A DNA stretch of 14,457 nt from an uncultured Clostridia bacterium (GCA_937886445.1 CALGBY010000049.1:1-14457); one strand, 5' to 3'; positions 1-7,893 are shown, counted from the first letter of the stretch. Numbers and translations: made by a program. The notes: generated by a model from the letters alone, not told the origin.

Positions 1-61
1 TTTTCCCCAATTTAGGGGTTGACAAAGGTCATTACATATCAGAAACACACCCTAATTATTT

Positions 62-1765
62 TCAGTACCGGTAGGTCCAGCTGACCCGTACAACGCCGTT
101 CCGCGGCAGGCTGACGCGTTCAAAGCGCACCGCCTCGCGGCATCTGCCGTGCGGGGTATCCAGGCAGAGCCCTTCCCCGTCCACTTCTGTTTTACGCTCA
201 TAGCCGTCCGCTGTCACGCTGCCGCTCATCAATTCGCACAGCAGGCGTACACAAGCCGCCTTTTCGAGCAGCCCGGAAGTGATATGCAATGTATCCGTGC
301 GGGTAATGACGCCCGGCGCGAATGTGTATTCCGTATTGATCTCAGCCCGCTCATCCGGCACAATAGGCCTTACACCGGCGGCCATAAAGCCCTTCTGATG
401 AACGCGCACTCTGCATCCGCCGTTTCCGTCCGGCTCCGCCTCCGTGCTGTCGGCAAAGCCCGCCGGCAGCAGCACGCTGCCGTCCTTCATTTCAATGCAG
501 GGAAGCCACGCGCCGTGTGTGCAGTCCGGCACCGCCTCCAGAAGGAAGTTGCACCGGGGCACAGGCAGATAGGGATCGCGATCTGCGTAATCCTCTCCGC
601 CGTTGATCACGGGAAGGGACCATACATGATCCTTATCCCGGTAGATCACAAGGCTTCTGGGAAGCGGCAGATCGGTAAAGCGGGTAAGAGAGCAGCAGGG
701 CTGCTTCGCGGCAAGCTCCTGCCAGCCCGCGGGCTCCCGCGTCAGGGTGAGCCCTCTGCGGTTCCACTGCTCTTCCGCCACGATGATCTGTATGGAAAGG
801 CTCAGGTTTTCACCGAGGATACGGTTCTTATTGCGGTAGCCGTCTGTTCTGCGGCCCTTATCCCACATATTGATCGACTGCATTTCCTCATCATACCAGA
901 AATGCACCATGCTTTTCACCAGCGCGCAGCAATATCCGCGGGCCAGTGTTTCCTCCTCCGGGGTAAAGATCCCTCCCAGCGCGACGGCTGTGGAAAGGAT
1001 CTGAAGCGCGGCGGTATCCCCGTACGCGCCGATGCTGCGCCCGTAGGAAAAGCCGGTCCCCTGCGCGTTTGCCATTTCAAGGCAGATATGCGCCGAGCAG
1101 TTCAGCATACGCCGGATCAGATCGGGCTCCTCCCAGCCGGTAGACAGCACCAGCTCGGTGATCTCCGCCGGGATCAGGATGCTGTACCGGTCAAAGCGGC
1201 CGCGTCCCATGGTTTCATCCATAAAGCCGTATTTTCCGGAATACCGGGAAATATGGTCCAAAAGATGCTCCAGCAGGATGGCGCTGTAACGCACAGGCTC
1301 CCAGCCCAGCAGCTCACGGTATCTCGCGATCCCGAAGGCCACACCGTAATAGTTGGTGGGCTTTCTGATCAGGGCATAGTCGTTTTCAATATCTACAAAT
1401 GTACGCCAGTCCAGCGCAGTCTTCAGCTTTTCAATATCCTTTTCATCCGCGGCATCTTCAAGCAGCCCCTGACAGTTCAGGCGGTAAATGCCCTCCAGCG
1501 CGTAAAGGATCCCCCAGGTTTCAAACAGCATACCGGAGGTAAAGCCGATGATCTGCCTGAGCTGCTTCAGCCCTTCCTTTTTCTTTTCCGCGTCCAGCAG
1601 CTCCGCGATCACATAGGCCGCTTCGCAGATCACCTTGCCGTTTGTAAACTGGGCCTTGTCATTAAAGCCGGGCACACCGTCCACAGCGGTGTTTTCCTTT
1701 TCCTCCGCGATCTTCCGGAAAAGCTGCTCCATACGCGAGCGAAGGATATCAAAGGTCTTTTCCAT
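62..1765 (-). CDS. Unrecognised 567-aa protein, helical N-half and beta-rich C-half, possible cytoplasmic polysaccharide-processing enzyme
   Basis: I do not recognise a named family with certainty. There is no signal peptide or membrane segment, so it should be cytoplasmic. Residues 1 to about 340 look all-helical, with ordered polar motifs: KPTNYY (135-140), GRGRFDRYS (187-195), YGRSIGAYGDTA (241-252), GRRTD (304-308) and RILGENLSLS (315-324). Residues about 360-567 look beta-rich, ending in a strand-type tail. A helical toroid followed by a beta-sandwich is the layout of several polysaccharide lyases and of DUF2264- or heparinase-II/III-like proteins, which share GRS-type motifs only loosely with this one. 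The ATG at 1765 has an AGAAGGTG ribosome site five bases upstream. It is the last visible gene of the importer operon, 24 bases after the second permease, which suggests it acts on the imported sugar. That role is inferred from context. The gene is complete, and nothing after it in the window shows a U-rich terminator. Confidence 0.6.
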   Translation of the reverse strand: MEKTFDILRSRMEQLFRKIAEEKENTAVDGVPGFNDKAQFTNGKVICEAAYVIAELLDAEKKKEGLKQLRQIIGFTSGMLFETWGILYALEGIYRLNCQGLLEDAADEKDIEKLKTALDWRTFVDIENDYALIRKPTNYYGVAFGIARYRELLGWEPVRYSAILLEHLLDHISRYSGKYGFMDETMGRGRFDRYSILIPAEITELVLSTGWEEPDLIRRMLNCSAHICLEMANAQGTGFSYGRSIGAYGDTAALQILSTAVALGGIFTPEEETLARGYCCALVKSMVHFWYDEEMQSINMWDKGRRTDGYRNKNRILGENLSLSIQIIVAEEQWNRRGLTLTREPAGWQELAAKQPCCSLTRFTDLPLPRSLVIYRDKDHVWSLPVINGGEDYADRDPYLPVPRCNFLLEAVPDCTHGAWLPCIEMKDGSVLLPAGFADSTEAEPDGNGGCRVRVHQKGFMAAGVRPIVPDERAEINTEYTFAPGVITRTDTLHITSGLLEKAACVRLLCELMSGSVTADGYERKTEVDGEGLCLDTPHGRCREAVRFERVSLPRNGVVRVSWTYRY

Positions 1766-1789
1766 GTTTTCACCTTCTCTGATTCTTGA

Positions 1790-2695
1790 TCATTCCTTCA
1801 CAGCACCCACCAGCGCGCCCTTGGTAAAGTACTTTTGCAGGAACGGATATACGCACAATACCGGAATGGTAGCCACCATGATGGTAGCGTACTTGATGGA
1901 CATGGCGATGGATTCCGCGTCGGCGGCGCTGGCGCCCGAGTTCATGGAGGTCACATCGTTGGACAGCAGGATCTCACGCAGGATCACCTGCAGGGGCAAC
2001 TTCTGCCTGTCGCGGATGATGGCGGCAGCCCAGAACCAGGAGTTCCAGATGCTTACGCCGTAGTACAGTATCATAACGGCAATGATGGCCTTGGAGAGGG
2101 GGATAACGATCTGGAACAGGATACGAATATGGGAAGCGCCGTCGATCTGCGCCGCCTCGATCAGCGAATCCGGAATGGATTCAAACGATGTACGCATGAT
2201 GACCAGATTGTATGTATTGATCAGGAACGGAATGATCAGACCGGCCAGGCTGTTCGTCAGCTTCAGATCGCGCATGTTCAGATAGAACGGGATCATGCCG
2301 CCGGAGAAGAACATGGTAAATACGATCATCAGCATGATGGGCTTTTTGAAAAGCACCTTCTTGCGGGAAAGGAAATACGCGCCCAGAGAGGTCATAACAA
2401 GATCGGCCGTCACACCCACCACCAAAATGAACAGCGTGTTCAGGTAACCGGTGCCGATCATGGGGTTTTTGAAAACCTTCGTATAGGCGTTGAAGTTCAA
2501 ATCAAGAGGCAGGAACAGCGGCCCCTGATGCTGGGTGAGCAATCCGCTGTCGGAAAGGGAAGCCACCGCCACATACCAGATGGGATACAGGCAGAGGAAG
2601 CAGATGAGCAAAAGGATCAGCGTGTTGAACACGGTAAATATCTTTTCAGACATAGGTCTGCGGATCTTCTTTTTTGTTGCAAGGCTAACGGTCAT
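1790..2695 (-). CDS. CUT1-family carbohydrate ABC transporter permease, LplC/YtcP type
   Basis: This is a membrane-spanning subunit of a sugar/oligosaccharide importer, 301 residues with about six hydrophobic segments (first at about 20-45, last at about 270-287). The cytoplasmic EAA loop that docks the ATPase is visible at about 180-200 (EAAQIDGA followed by a hydrophobic stretch and IPLSKA). It ends in the typical permease tail LQKYFTKGALVGAVKE, as in LplC/YtcP proteins. I chose the ATG at 2695 because AAGGAGG (2704-2710) sits eight bases upstream and overlaps the stop codon of the preceding permease. A longer frame reaching 2755 would add 20 non-membrane residues and overlap that gene. It is co-transcribed with the first permease (13 bases apart) and the unknown gene downstream. 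In Bacillus subtilis the related YtcQ-YteP-YtcP set imports rhamnogalacturonan oligosaccharides using the shared ATPase MsmX. The substrate here is not shown by sequence. Confidence 0.93.
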   Translation of the reverse strand: MTVSLATKKKIRRPMSEKIFTVFNTLILLLICFLCLYPIWYVAVASLSDSGLLTQHQGPLFLPLDLNFNAYTKVFKNPMIGTGYLNTLFILVVGVTADLVMTSLGAYFLSRKKVLFKKPIMLMIVFTMFFSGGMIPFYLNMRDLKLTNSLAGLIIPFLINTYNLVIMRTSFESIPDSLIEAAQIDGASHIRILFQIVIPLSKAIIAVMILYYGVSIWNSWFWAAAIIRDRQKLPLQVILREILLSNDVTSMNSGASAADAESIAMSIKYATIMVATIPVLCVYPFLQKYFTKGALVGAVKE

Positions 2696-2708
2696 CTTCC
2701 TATCCTCC

Positions 2709-3626
2709 TTACCACAGACTGGTTTCACTGAATTTTCTTGAAACCGTATTGGCAAACAAAATAAGCAGCAGATTGATCACCGAATTGAACATGCCGATGG
2801 CGGTGGAATAGCTCCAGTCCAGGTTGCCGAGGCCGATCCGGTAAATATAGGAGGATATGATATCCGCTGTTTCGTAGGTCGCGGAGTTATAGAGCAGGAT
2901 CGTCTTTTCATAACCCATGTTCATCATGCGCCCGATCCTCAGGATCAGCATGATGATGATGGTAGGCGCGATGCCGGGCAGCGTTACATGCACAAGCTGT
3001 TTCCACTTGCCCGCGCCGTCGATCTGCGCAGCTTCATACAGCTGGCTATCCACGCCGGAAAGCGCGGAAAGGTAAATGATGGAGCCCCAGCCCACCTGCT
3101 GCCAGATACCGGAAATGATGTAAATGCTCCGGTACAGATCGGGGTTTTGCAGAAGCGGGGAGCGTTTTCCGCCCAGAAGGGCGATGATATCATTGAAAAG
3201 TCCGGTGGAAAGGCTGAAATCAGTGATCATACCGCACACAACGATCAGCGAGATGAAATGCGGCAGATAAGTAATGGTCTGCACGGTATTCTTGAATACC
3301 TTGTTGCGGACTTCATTGATCAGCAGGGCAAGAATAATGGGGGCCGGGAAACCGAACAGGATCTCATAGGCGGAAAGCACAAGCGTGTTGCGCACCAGCC
3401 TTGAAAAATAGATATCGGAAAAGAAACGCTCAAAGTTTTCAAAGCCGACCCAATCACTTCCGGATACACCCAGCCTGGGAGTGTAATCCTGAAAAGCGAT
3501 AATCGCGCCATACATGGGCTTATAGCAGAACAGAATATAGAATGCAAGTACCGGAAGTACCAACGGATACAGAGAGCGGTTGCGAACCCAGTCTGTGCGA
3601 AGTTTCCGTTTCAGATCAGCTTTCAT
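2709..3626 (-). CDS. CUT1-family carbohydrate ABC transporter permease, LplB/YteP type
   Basis: This is the other membrane subunit of the importer, 305 residues. The first hydrophobic segment (about 19-45) includes CYKPMYGAIIAFQDY, a hallmark of LplB/YteP proteins, followed by the periplasmic-side stretch WVGFENF (59-65). The EAA loop is at about 196-218 (LYEAAQIDGAGKWKQ then LPGIAP). The C-terminus has another hydrophobic segment (about 275-293) and the tail SRKFSETSLW, typical for the family. The ATG at 3626 has GAGGAAT upstream at a reasonable distance. It lies 84 bases downstream of the binding-protein gene, separated by a strong hairpin terminator, so it is probably expressed at lower level by read-through. 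It pairs with the second permease to form a heterodimer. No ATPase gene is present nearby, as usual for Firmicutes CUT1 systems that share an MsmX/MsmK-type ATPase. Confidence 0.94.
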   Translation of the reverse strand: MKADLKRKLRTDWVRNRSLYPLVLPVLAFYILFCYKPMYGAIIAFQDYTPRLGVSGSDWVGFENFERFFSDIYFSRLVRNTLVLSAYEILFGFPAPIILALLINEVRNKVFKNTVQTITYLPHFISLIVVCGMITDFSLSTGLFNDIIALLGGKRSPLLQNPDLYRSIYIISGIWQQVGWGSIIYLSALSGVDSQLYEAAQIDGAGKWKQLVHVTLPGIAPTIIIMLILRIGRMMNMGYEKTILLYNSATYETADIISSYIYRIGLGNLDWSYSTAIGMFNSVINLLLILFANTVSRKFSETSLW

Positions 3627-3670
3627 CGTATCATTCCTCTACAATGTGAATTCTTGCGCAGATAAAAGAA

Positions 3671-3702
3671 TCCGGGGATGGGATACGCATCCCATCCCCG
3701 GA
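3671..3702 (-). terminator. Perfect hairpin between binding-protein and permease genes, partial terminator
   Basis: TCCGGGGATGGGAT (3671-3684) and its exact complement (3689-3702) form a 14-bp stem with a four-base ACGC loop. Read on the minus strand it is followed by the U-rich run TTCTTTTATC. It starts nine bases after the stop codon of the binding-protein gene and lies before the first permease. This is a textbook intrinsic terminator in an intra-operon position, where it would let the binding protein be made in excess over the permeases or protect its mRNA 3' end. The U tract is interrupted, consistent with incomplete termination. Confidence 0.85.
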
Positions 3703-3710
3703 AAGATTAC

Positions 3711-5279
3711 TCAGCGGTTGTTATAGCGAGCCAGAGCATCGTTCTGGATTTCGATGGCGCGATCCAGCTTCATGGTCTTGAGATCTTCAACATAGCTGTC
3801 GAACTCATCCAGGCTTACATCACCGAAGATGAACTTGAGGGTCATTTCATCGCGATGGGTGTTGACCTGGTTCATGATGGTGGCGAATTCCTTGCTCTCC
3901 TCAGAGTTGGGGGTGATAGGCGGCATCACATGAGCGGCCGCGTTGGAGGTGGAGGCACCCCAGGCATTCAGCGTGTCGCGCTGCTCGGGCAGGGTGTAAT
4001 ACTGCACGAGGTAACGCACATCCTGTACGAAGGGGCCGTTGTAGTTGCCGCGGATGTAGGAAGACATGGCGTTGGAAATGGGCATACCGTCGGGGTTGTT
4101 CATAATCAGCTCGGTATAGGTGGGTACGCCGTCGATCATGGTGTAGGAAACGCCTTCGGTACCGAAGTTGTAGTAGTTATGTCCGGCCTCGCCGTAAGCA
4201 TAGTCCAGCAGAGTGGCAGCGCGGGCCACGTCCTTGCAGGAGGTGGTGATGGCGGCAGAAGCTCTTCCGGAATAAGGAACTTCGATGTAACCGAACTCAG
4301 CGAAAGCGCCCTTTTCTACAGTGGGCTGGGGGCAGGGAGCCAGCAGATAGCTCTCATTGGTCTTTCTGGCAGCGGCAGTCCAGGTGCCCAGACGGCTTCC
4401 GGACTGGCCCATGGAGGCGCCGGCACCGCCGTTGGTCATCTTGGCGGCGACCTGGTCATTCTTCATGGTGGCGATATCGGGATCGATCAGACCCTCGGCA
4501 TACCAGTCGTGCATGGTCTGCAGATACTGACGGTAGCCTTCCTCAGCGGCGCCGAAATGCACGGTGCCGTCGCTGCCGATATAGAAGGAATAGTTAGTGT
4601 TGAAGGCAGCCACGAAGGGGTTGGCGCCCAGATACTGAGCGTTGGTGTATTCAAAGGTGAAGGGAGCAGCTACGCCCTTCTGCTCTTTGAAGGCGGTCAG
4701 CACGGTGTGCCACTCATCGATGGTGGTGGGGATCTCGAGGTTCAGCTCATCCAGCCAGTCCTTGCGGATCATCAAGCCGATGGTGTTGAGCAGGCCTTCA
4801 TCGCCGCGGATGAAGGGGAAGCAGTAGTAATGACCTTCATCTGTTCTGCAGGCCTTGGCCACTTCGGGGTTCGCCTCAAAGTAGGCCTTCAGGTTGGGGC
4901 AGTACTGGTCGATCACATCGTTGAGAGCGATGATGACGCCGTCCTTGATGGCCTTTTCGGGGCCGCCGGGATAGCTGGTCACCCAGTTGTATTCCATGAT
5001 GTCAGGCATGTCTCCGTCAGCAACGATGAAGGAGAACTGTTCCTTGGCCTGGCCGGAAGCGGGATGCTGGAACTGCACTTCAATGCCGGTGTTCGCGATG
5101 AGACCCTTACCGAAGGGGGTGTCACCCAGATTCTGGTAATAGGTAGCTACGGTACTGGTCAGCTCTACCCAATAGGTGATGGGTTCTTCAGCCACGGCGG
5201 ATACACAGCCGGTGACGAGCAGGGTGACGGCGGTCACGACTGCCAGCAGCAGGTAAAGAGAGCGATGCTTGGTGTTCAT
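3711..5279 (-). CDS. Extracellular sugar-binding lipoprotein of a CUT1 ABC importer (LplA/YtcQ-like)
   Basis: This is the substrate-capturing component of the importer, anchored outside the cell membrane. The 522-residue product starts with a lipoprotein signal peptide: basic MNTKHR, a hydrophobic core (about 8-22) and the lipobox VTGC with the modified Cys at 25. The family 1 solute-binding fold is indicated by GDMPDIMEYNW (89-99), GLMIRKDWLDELNLEIPTTIDEW (168-190, in two parts: the dipeptide KDW and the TTIDEW helix cap) and many aromatic residues suited to stacking on sugars. Its length (about 520) matches the long LplA/YtcQ group rather than the about 420-residue maltose-binding type. The ATG at 5279 has an AAAGGGGAA ribosome site. 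It is the first gene of the importer operon, preceded by an AT-rich promoter/operator region and followed by a strong hairpin. Lpl-type binding proteins commonly take uronic-acid-containing oligosaccharides; the specific ligand is unknown. Confidence 0.93.
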   Translation of the reverse strand: MNTKHRSLYLLLAVVTAVTLLVTGCVSAVAEEPITYWVELTSTVATYYQNLGDTPFGKGLIANTGIEVQFQHPASGQAKEQFSFIVADGDMPDIMEYNWVTSYPGGPEKAIKDGVIIALNDVIDQYCPNLKAYFEANPEVAKACRTDEGHYYCFPFIRGDEGLLNTIGLMIRKDWLDELNLEIPTTIDEWHTVLTAFKEQKGVAAPFTFEYTNAQYLGANPFVAAFNTNYSFYIGSDGTVHFGAAEEGYRQYLQTMHDWYAEGLIDPDIATMKNDQVAAKMTNGGAGASMGQSGSRLGTWTAAARKTNESYLLAPCPQPTVEKGAFAEFGYIEVPYSGRASAAITTSCKDVARAATLLDYAYGEAGHNYYNFGTEGVSYTMIDGVPTYTELIMNNPDGMPISNAMSSYIRGNYNGPFVQDVRYLVQYYTLPEQRDTLNAWGASTSNAAAHVMPPITPNSEESKEFATIMNQVNTHRDEMTLKFIFGDVSLDEFDSYVEDLKTMKLDRAIEIQNDALARYNNR

Positions 5280-5345
5280 GTGTTTTTCCCCTTTCTTGTT
5301 GTCTGCCGGGTGTTCCGCCCGGCTCTGCGTTTTTCAGCTGGCCTT

Positions 5346-5374
5346 ATCATAATCTATATATTCGCATAAAAACA
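5346..5374 (-). promoter_or_regulatory. Candidate promoter of the importer operon
   Basis: On the minus strand TATGAT (5346-5351) resembles a -10 box. The hexamer 17 bases upstream (5369-5374, TGTTTT) is a poor -35, as expected for a promoter that needs an activator. It lies about 67 bases before the start codon of the binding-protein gene, in an AT-rich stretch. An alternative -10 (TATATA, about 5356-5361) cannot be excluded. Confidence 0.4.
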
Positions 5375-5406
5375 GATTAAAAACATTGAATCGACTCGCA
5401 AAACAT
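5368..5406. promoter_or_regulatory. Three phased AAAACA repeats at the importer promoter, candidate activator sites
   Basis: AAAAACA occurs at 5368-5374 and again at 5379-5385, exactly 11 bases apart (one helical turn). AAAACAT recurs at 5400-5406, 20 bases beyond the second copy (about two turns). The copy nearest the gene overlaps the weak -35. Direct repeats in helical phase next to a weak -35 are the usual layout for AraC-family activators, and such a regulator is encoded immediately upstream. Binding is inferred, and the region is AT-rich so short A-tract matches carry limited weight. Confidence 0.4.
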
Positions 5407-5432
5407 ACAGTTTAATATGGTAATTTTTCAGA

Positions 5433-5443
5433 CAGAATATGCA
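5433..5443 (-). promoter_or_regulatory. TGCATATTCTG motif, copy 1, upstream of the importer operon
   Basis: Read on the minus strand, TGCATATTCTG is followed two bases later by TGAAAAA. The same 11-mer occurs at 7818-7828 upstream of the regulator gene, followed four bases later by TGAAAAA. The site lies between the regulator's terminator and the importer promoter. It could be an operator for the AraC-type regulator; function is inferred only from the repetition and placement. Confidence 0.35.
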
Positions 5444-5446
5444 AAA

Positions 5447-5481
5447 CCGCGAAAATGGCCATTTACTTACCATTTTCGCGG
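5447..5481 (-). terminator. Intrinsic terminator after the AraC-type regulator gene
   Basis: CCGCGAAAATGG (5447-5458) and its exact complement (5470-5481) form a 12-bp stem with an 11-base loop, 11 bases past the regulator stop codon. Read on the minus strand it is followed by TTTTGC. The short U run makes it a moderate terminator. It separates the regulator transcript from the importer operon. Confidence 0.75.
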
Positions 5482-5492
5482 GGTGCATCGGA

Positions 5493-7724
5493 TCAGTTTC
5501 CCTGCTGGCGTACCTGTCCCGGCGTGATACCTTTTTTCTTTTTGAAGGCGCGTATCAGGTTGCCGCTGTCCCGGAAACCGGAGCGCTCCGCCGCCTCCGC
5601 GACCGTCGCGCCGTTTTTGAGCAGCTCCTCGGCCAGATCCAACCGGGAGGTATTGATCAGATCCAGCAGGCTGCGGCCGGTCTGGCGCTTGTAGCGGGTG
5701 GAAAGATAGGCAGGGGTCAGATTGAACTGATGGGAAACAGTGGAAATATTCAGATCGGGATCGGTAAAGCGGCCGCGGATAAAGTTTTCCAGCTCCGCGC
5801 AGAAGGAGCGGTCGCCGTCCGTATCCGTTCTGGACCGGACGATCTCACGGCAGATATCCGCCGTAAGCCCGGCCAGCGTTTTTTCCGTATCGTTTCCCGG
5901 CCTGCAGTTCATCAATACGGTGTGGAGCCGAAGCCTTGTAACGGTATCCTGAAGGCCGCCGCTGTTCGCGCCGCGGATGAGCACGCCGGTCATCGCGTAA
6001 ACAAGACACCAGTACAGGTCCACGCTGATCCCCGCCCTGCGGTTCCGCTCAAACATGTCCCTGATCAGCGCGTTAGCCGCCTCCTCGTCACCGATGGAGA
6101 CCGCGTTCTTCAGCTTTTCCTCATCCTCCGCGGAAAAATCATACCGTGACTGCATATCCTCGATCTCCGAAGCGGTGATCAGATTGGTATCCAGCAGCGA
6201 TCTGTACTCATCCAGCTCGCCGGCGGCGCGGTAAGCTGCGGGGATATCCCGGACGCTTTCGGCGACCGGCCCGATATACACCGCGCAGGAAAAATGCAGG
6301 GAGGTCTCCACCGTGGTCTGCGTTTTTTCAGCTGCCTCGCGGAAGAAGGGAAGCGGATCGTCTGACTGATCCGGAACGGATATCAGCGCGACGGCCGTAT
6401 CGCCCCATTCCAGCGTCTCCGCGGTATAGCGGGGGCTGATATGATCTTCAAACAGGCTGCGCAGAATGGAAGTACGCAATGCCAGCTCTGTTTCATTGAT
6501 ATCCTTCGCGTCAAGCACCTTGAGGATGACCACCCCGTAGGCCTCCGCGGAAAGCCGCAGCAGCTCCGGTCGCTCCGTATAGCCCCGTGTGAGCAATTGG
6601 AGCAGGCAGTAATCCCGCACCTGACGGCGGCTGTCCTTCAAAAGTTGCTGGTTATTGACGGAATCCCGGTACAGGCGTTCCACTTCCCGGTTTGCCCATA
6701 CGAGATCGTCCTCCCCCGTTCCGGAGCCGTTCTTCCCGTCACCGGAGCGGATCGTGCGCAGCAGCTGATCCACAGGGTCAAAATTCCGTGTGGTCAGGTG
6801 CTTGGAGAGGAGAAGACCGGTAAAAATGCTCAAAAGCAGGCCGAGAACGATCACAAAATGAAGCTTTCGTACATCCTCATGGATCAGCCGCTCGGGCGTG
6901 ATCATCAGATAGCGGATATTGGTCTGATCAGATTCTCTCGCTGTCATGCGTACGGATTCCCCGCTGAAACGCGGTATCACACCGGCAAGCTCCCTGTCCG
7001 GTATGTTACCGGCCTCGATCAGACCGTCGGCGGGGTTATACAGGCTTCCGGACTGTGTGCAGAGATACAATTGCGTTTCCGTGGTCGAAAACTCACTGAG
7101 CGTCATCTGGCTTCTGAGCATCCCGGAGGAAAGGATCATCCCGATCGAGAAGGACAGCTTCTGGTCTCCCGCGGAAGGCAGACTGAGAAGCATGATCATC
7201 TGACAGATACCGCCCTTTGCCCTGATAATATGGATATCATAGTGATGCTTCCCCGTGATCAGCTTCTCAAACTCCTCCTGAGAAATACAGTTTTCATCAT
7301 AATAGAGAGAATAATACATGGAAAGGTCCATATTGCCGTTCGTGCTCACGATCTTGTGCGCCTGCGGGAAATATACGAAAATCCCGCTGACTGCTTCATT
7401 GGAAAGCACCAGGCTGTTCAGCTCCTGAAACAGCCTTACCTGAGGCATCGCGTGTGTGTTCTGCATTTCTCCTTCCACATAGGAAAGGCTGCGTACATCG
7501 CTGTCGATATACAGACGGCTCTCCACACTGCGCGCGGAGAGAAGACGCGCGTCCATATCAGCCTGCACCTTGGCAAGCATGCTTTCATGCAGCCGGTCGG
7601 ACTGCTCATTCGCCTGATGCACCACATAAACATATAAAACAAAAGTGACCAGTACCGGGATCATCAGTATCACTATAAATGAAAGATGAAGACGGCGCGC
7701 GTAATGAAGAGGCCGCTTCTTCAT
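5493..7724 (-). CDS. Membrane-anchored AraC-family sensor-regulator
   Basis: This is a one-component transcription regulator of 743 residues. Segments in order: short basic N-end; membrane helix at about 13-35; extracytoplasmic sensor region at about 36-285 (probably a Cache-type fold, inferred from position and length); second membrane helix at about 286-307; a cytoplasmic linker domain at about 330-630; and a C-terminal AraC/XylS DNA-binding domain at about 642-739. The latter shows two helix-turn-helix units (around NISTVSHQFNLTPAYLST, 659-676, and ATVAEAAERSGFRDSGNLIR, 706-725) and the closing KKKGITPGQVR. The ATG at 7724 is chosen because AAAGGAG lies eight bases upstream; a frame open to 7766 adds 14 residues with no ribosome site. 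Proteins of this layout usually sit beside Lpl-type importers and activate them when an external sugar is sensed. It probably controls the importer operon downstream and perhaps the divergent lyase. Confidence 0.92.
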   Translation of the reverse strand: MKKRPLHYARRLHLSFIVILMIPVLVTFVLYVYVVHQANEQSDRLHESMLAKVQADMDARLLSARSVESRLYIDSDVRSLSYVEGEMQNTHAMPQVRLFQELNSLVLSNEAVSGIFVYFPQAHKIVSTNGNMDLSMYYSLYYDENCISQEEFEKLITGKHHYDIHIIRAKGGICQMIMLLSLPSAGDQKLSFSIGMILSSGMLRSQMTLSEFSTTETQLYLCTQSGSLYNPADGLIEAGNIPDRELAGVIPRFSGESVRMTARESDQTNIRYLMITPERLIHEDVRKLHFVIVLGLLLSIFTGLLLSKHLTTRNFDPVDQLLRTIRSGDGKNGSGTGEDDLVWANREVERLYRDSVNNQQLLKDSRRQVRDYCLLQLLTRGYTERPELLRLSAEAYGVVILKVLDAKDINETELALRTSILRSLFEDHISPRYTAETLEWGDTAVALISVPDQSDDPLPFFREAAEKTQTTVETSLHFSCAVYIGPVAESVRDIPAAYRAAGELDEYRSLLDTNLITASEIEDMQSRYDFSAEDEEKLKNAVSIGDEEAANALIRDMFERNRRAGISVDLYWCLVYAMTGVLIRGANSGGLQDTVTRLRLHTVLMNCRPGNDTEKTLAGLTADICREIVRSRTDTDGDRSFCAELENFIRGRFTDPDLNISTVSHQFNLTPAYLSTRYKRQTGRSLLDLINTSRLDLAEELLKNGATVAEAAERSGFRDSGNLIRAFKKKKGITPGQVRQQGN

Positions 7725-7809
7725 GAAAACACTCCTTTCCTGCTGCAGCCGGAAGCCGTGCTGCACGCGGATAAACGTAATACTCTTTTATTAAAATATA
7801 CCACATTTT

Positions 7810-7837
7810 TTCATATCCAGAATATGCATTTTTTCAA
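7810..7837 (-). promoter_or_regulatory. Candidate promoter of the regulator gene with TGCATATTCTG motif, copy 2, in its spacer
   Basis: On the minus strand TTGAAA (7832-7837) and TATGAA (7810-7815) are 16 bases apart, about 86 bases before the regulator start codon. The 11-mer TGCATATTCTG (7818-7828) lies in the spacer and matches the copy at 5433-5443. If the pairing is right, binding there would block the promoter and give autoregulation. Other -10 candidates (TATATT, TTTAAT) lie a few bases downstream, so the promoter call is tentative. Confidence 0.3.
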
Positions 7838-7864
7838 CTTCGATTGGCATTTTATTGAATATGG

Positions 7865-7893
7865 TTGACCCGCGGGCCGGGATTGAGTAATAT
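7865..7893 (+). promoter_or_regulatory. Sigma-A promoter of the polysaccharide lyase gene
   Basis: TTGACC (7865-7870) and TAATAT (7888-7893) are separated by 17 bases, close to consensus. The expected start of transcription is near 7900, leaving an untranslated leader of about 40 bases. GAATATG occurs just upstream of the -35 (7857-7863) and again 37 bases further upstream (7820-7826), where it is part of the motif shared with the importer region. Confidence 0.75.

Noticed and set aside
1..40. CCCC/GGGG inverted repeat (about 5-18) and TTGACA (19-24) at the left edge
   Set aside because: The stem is only four bases and lacks a U run on the minus strand, and no -10 box follows the TTGACA at proper distance.
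149..2731. Long plus-strand open frames opposite the unknown protein and the second permease
   Set aside because: No ribosome sites or domain motifs; they are complements of well-supported minus-strand genes with strong ribosome sites and tight operon spacing.
3678..5369. A 563-codon open frame on the plus strand opposite the binding-protein gene
   Set aside because: Composition is Gly/Val/His-rich with no motif, and the opposite strand has a lipoprotein signal, lipobox and ribosome site.
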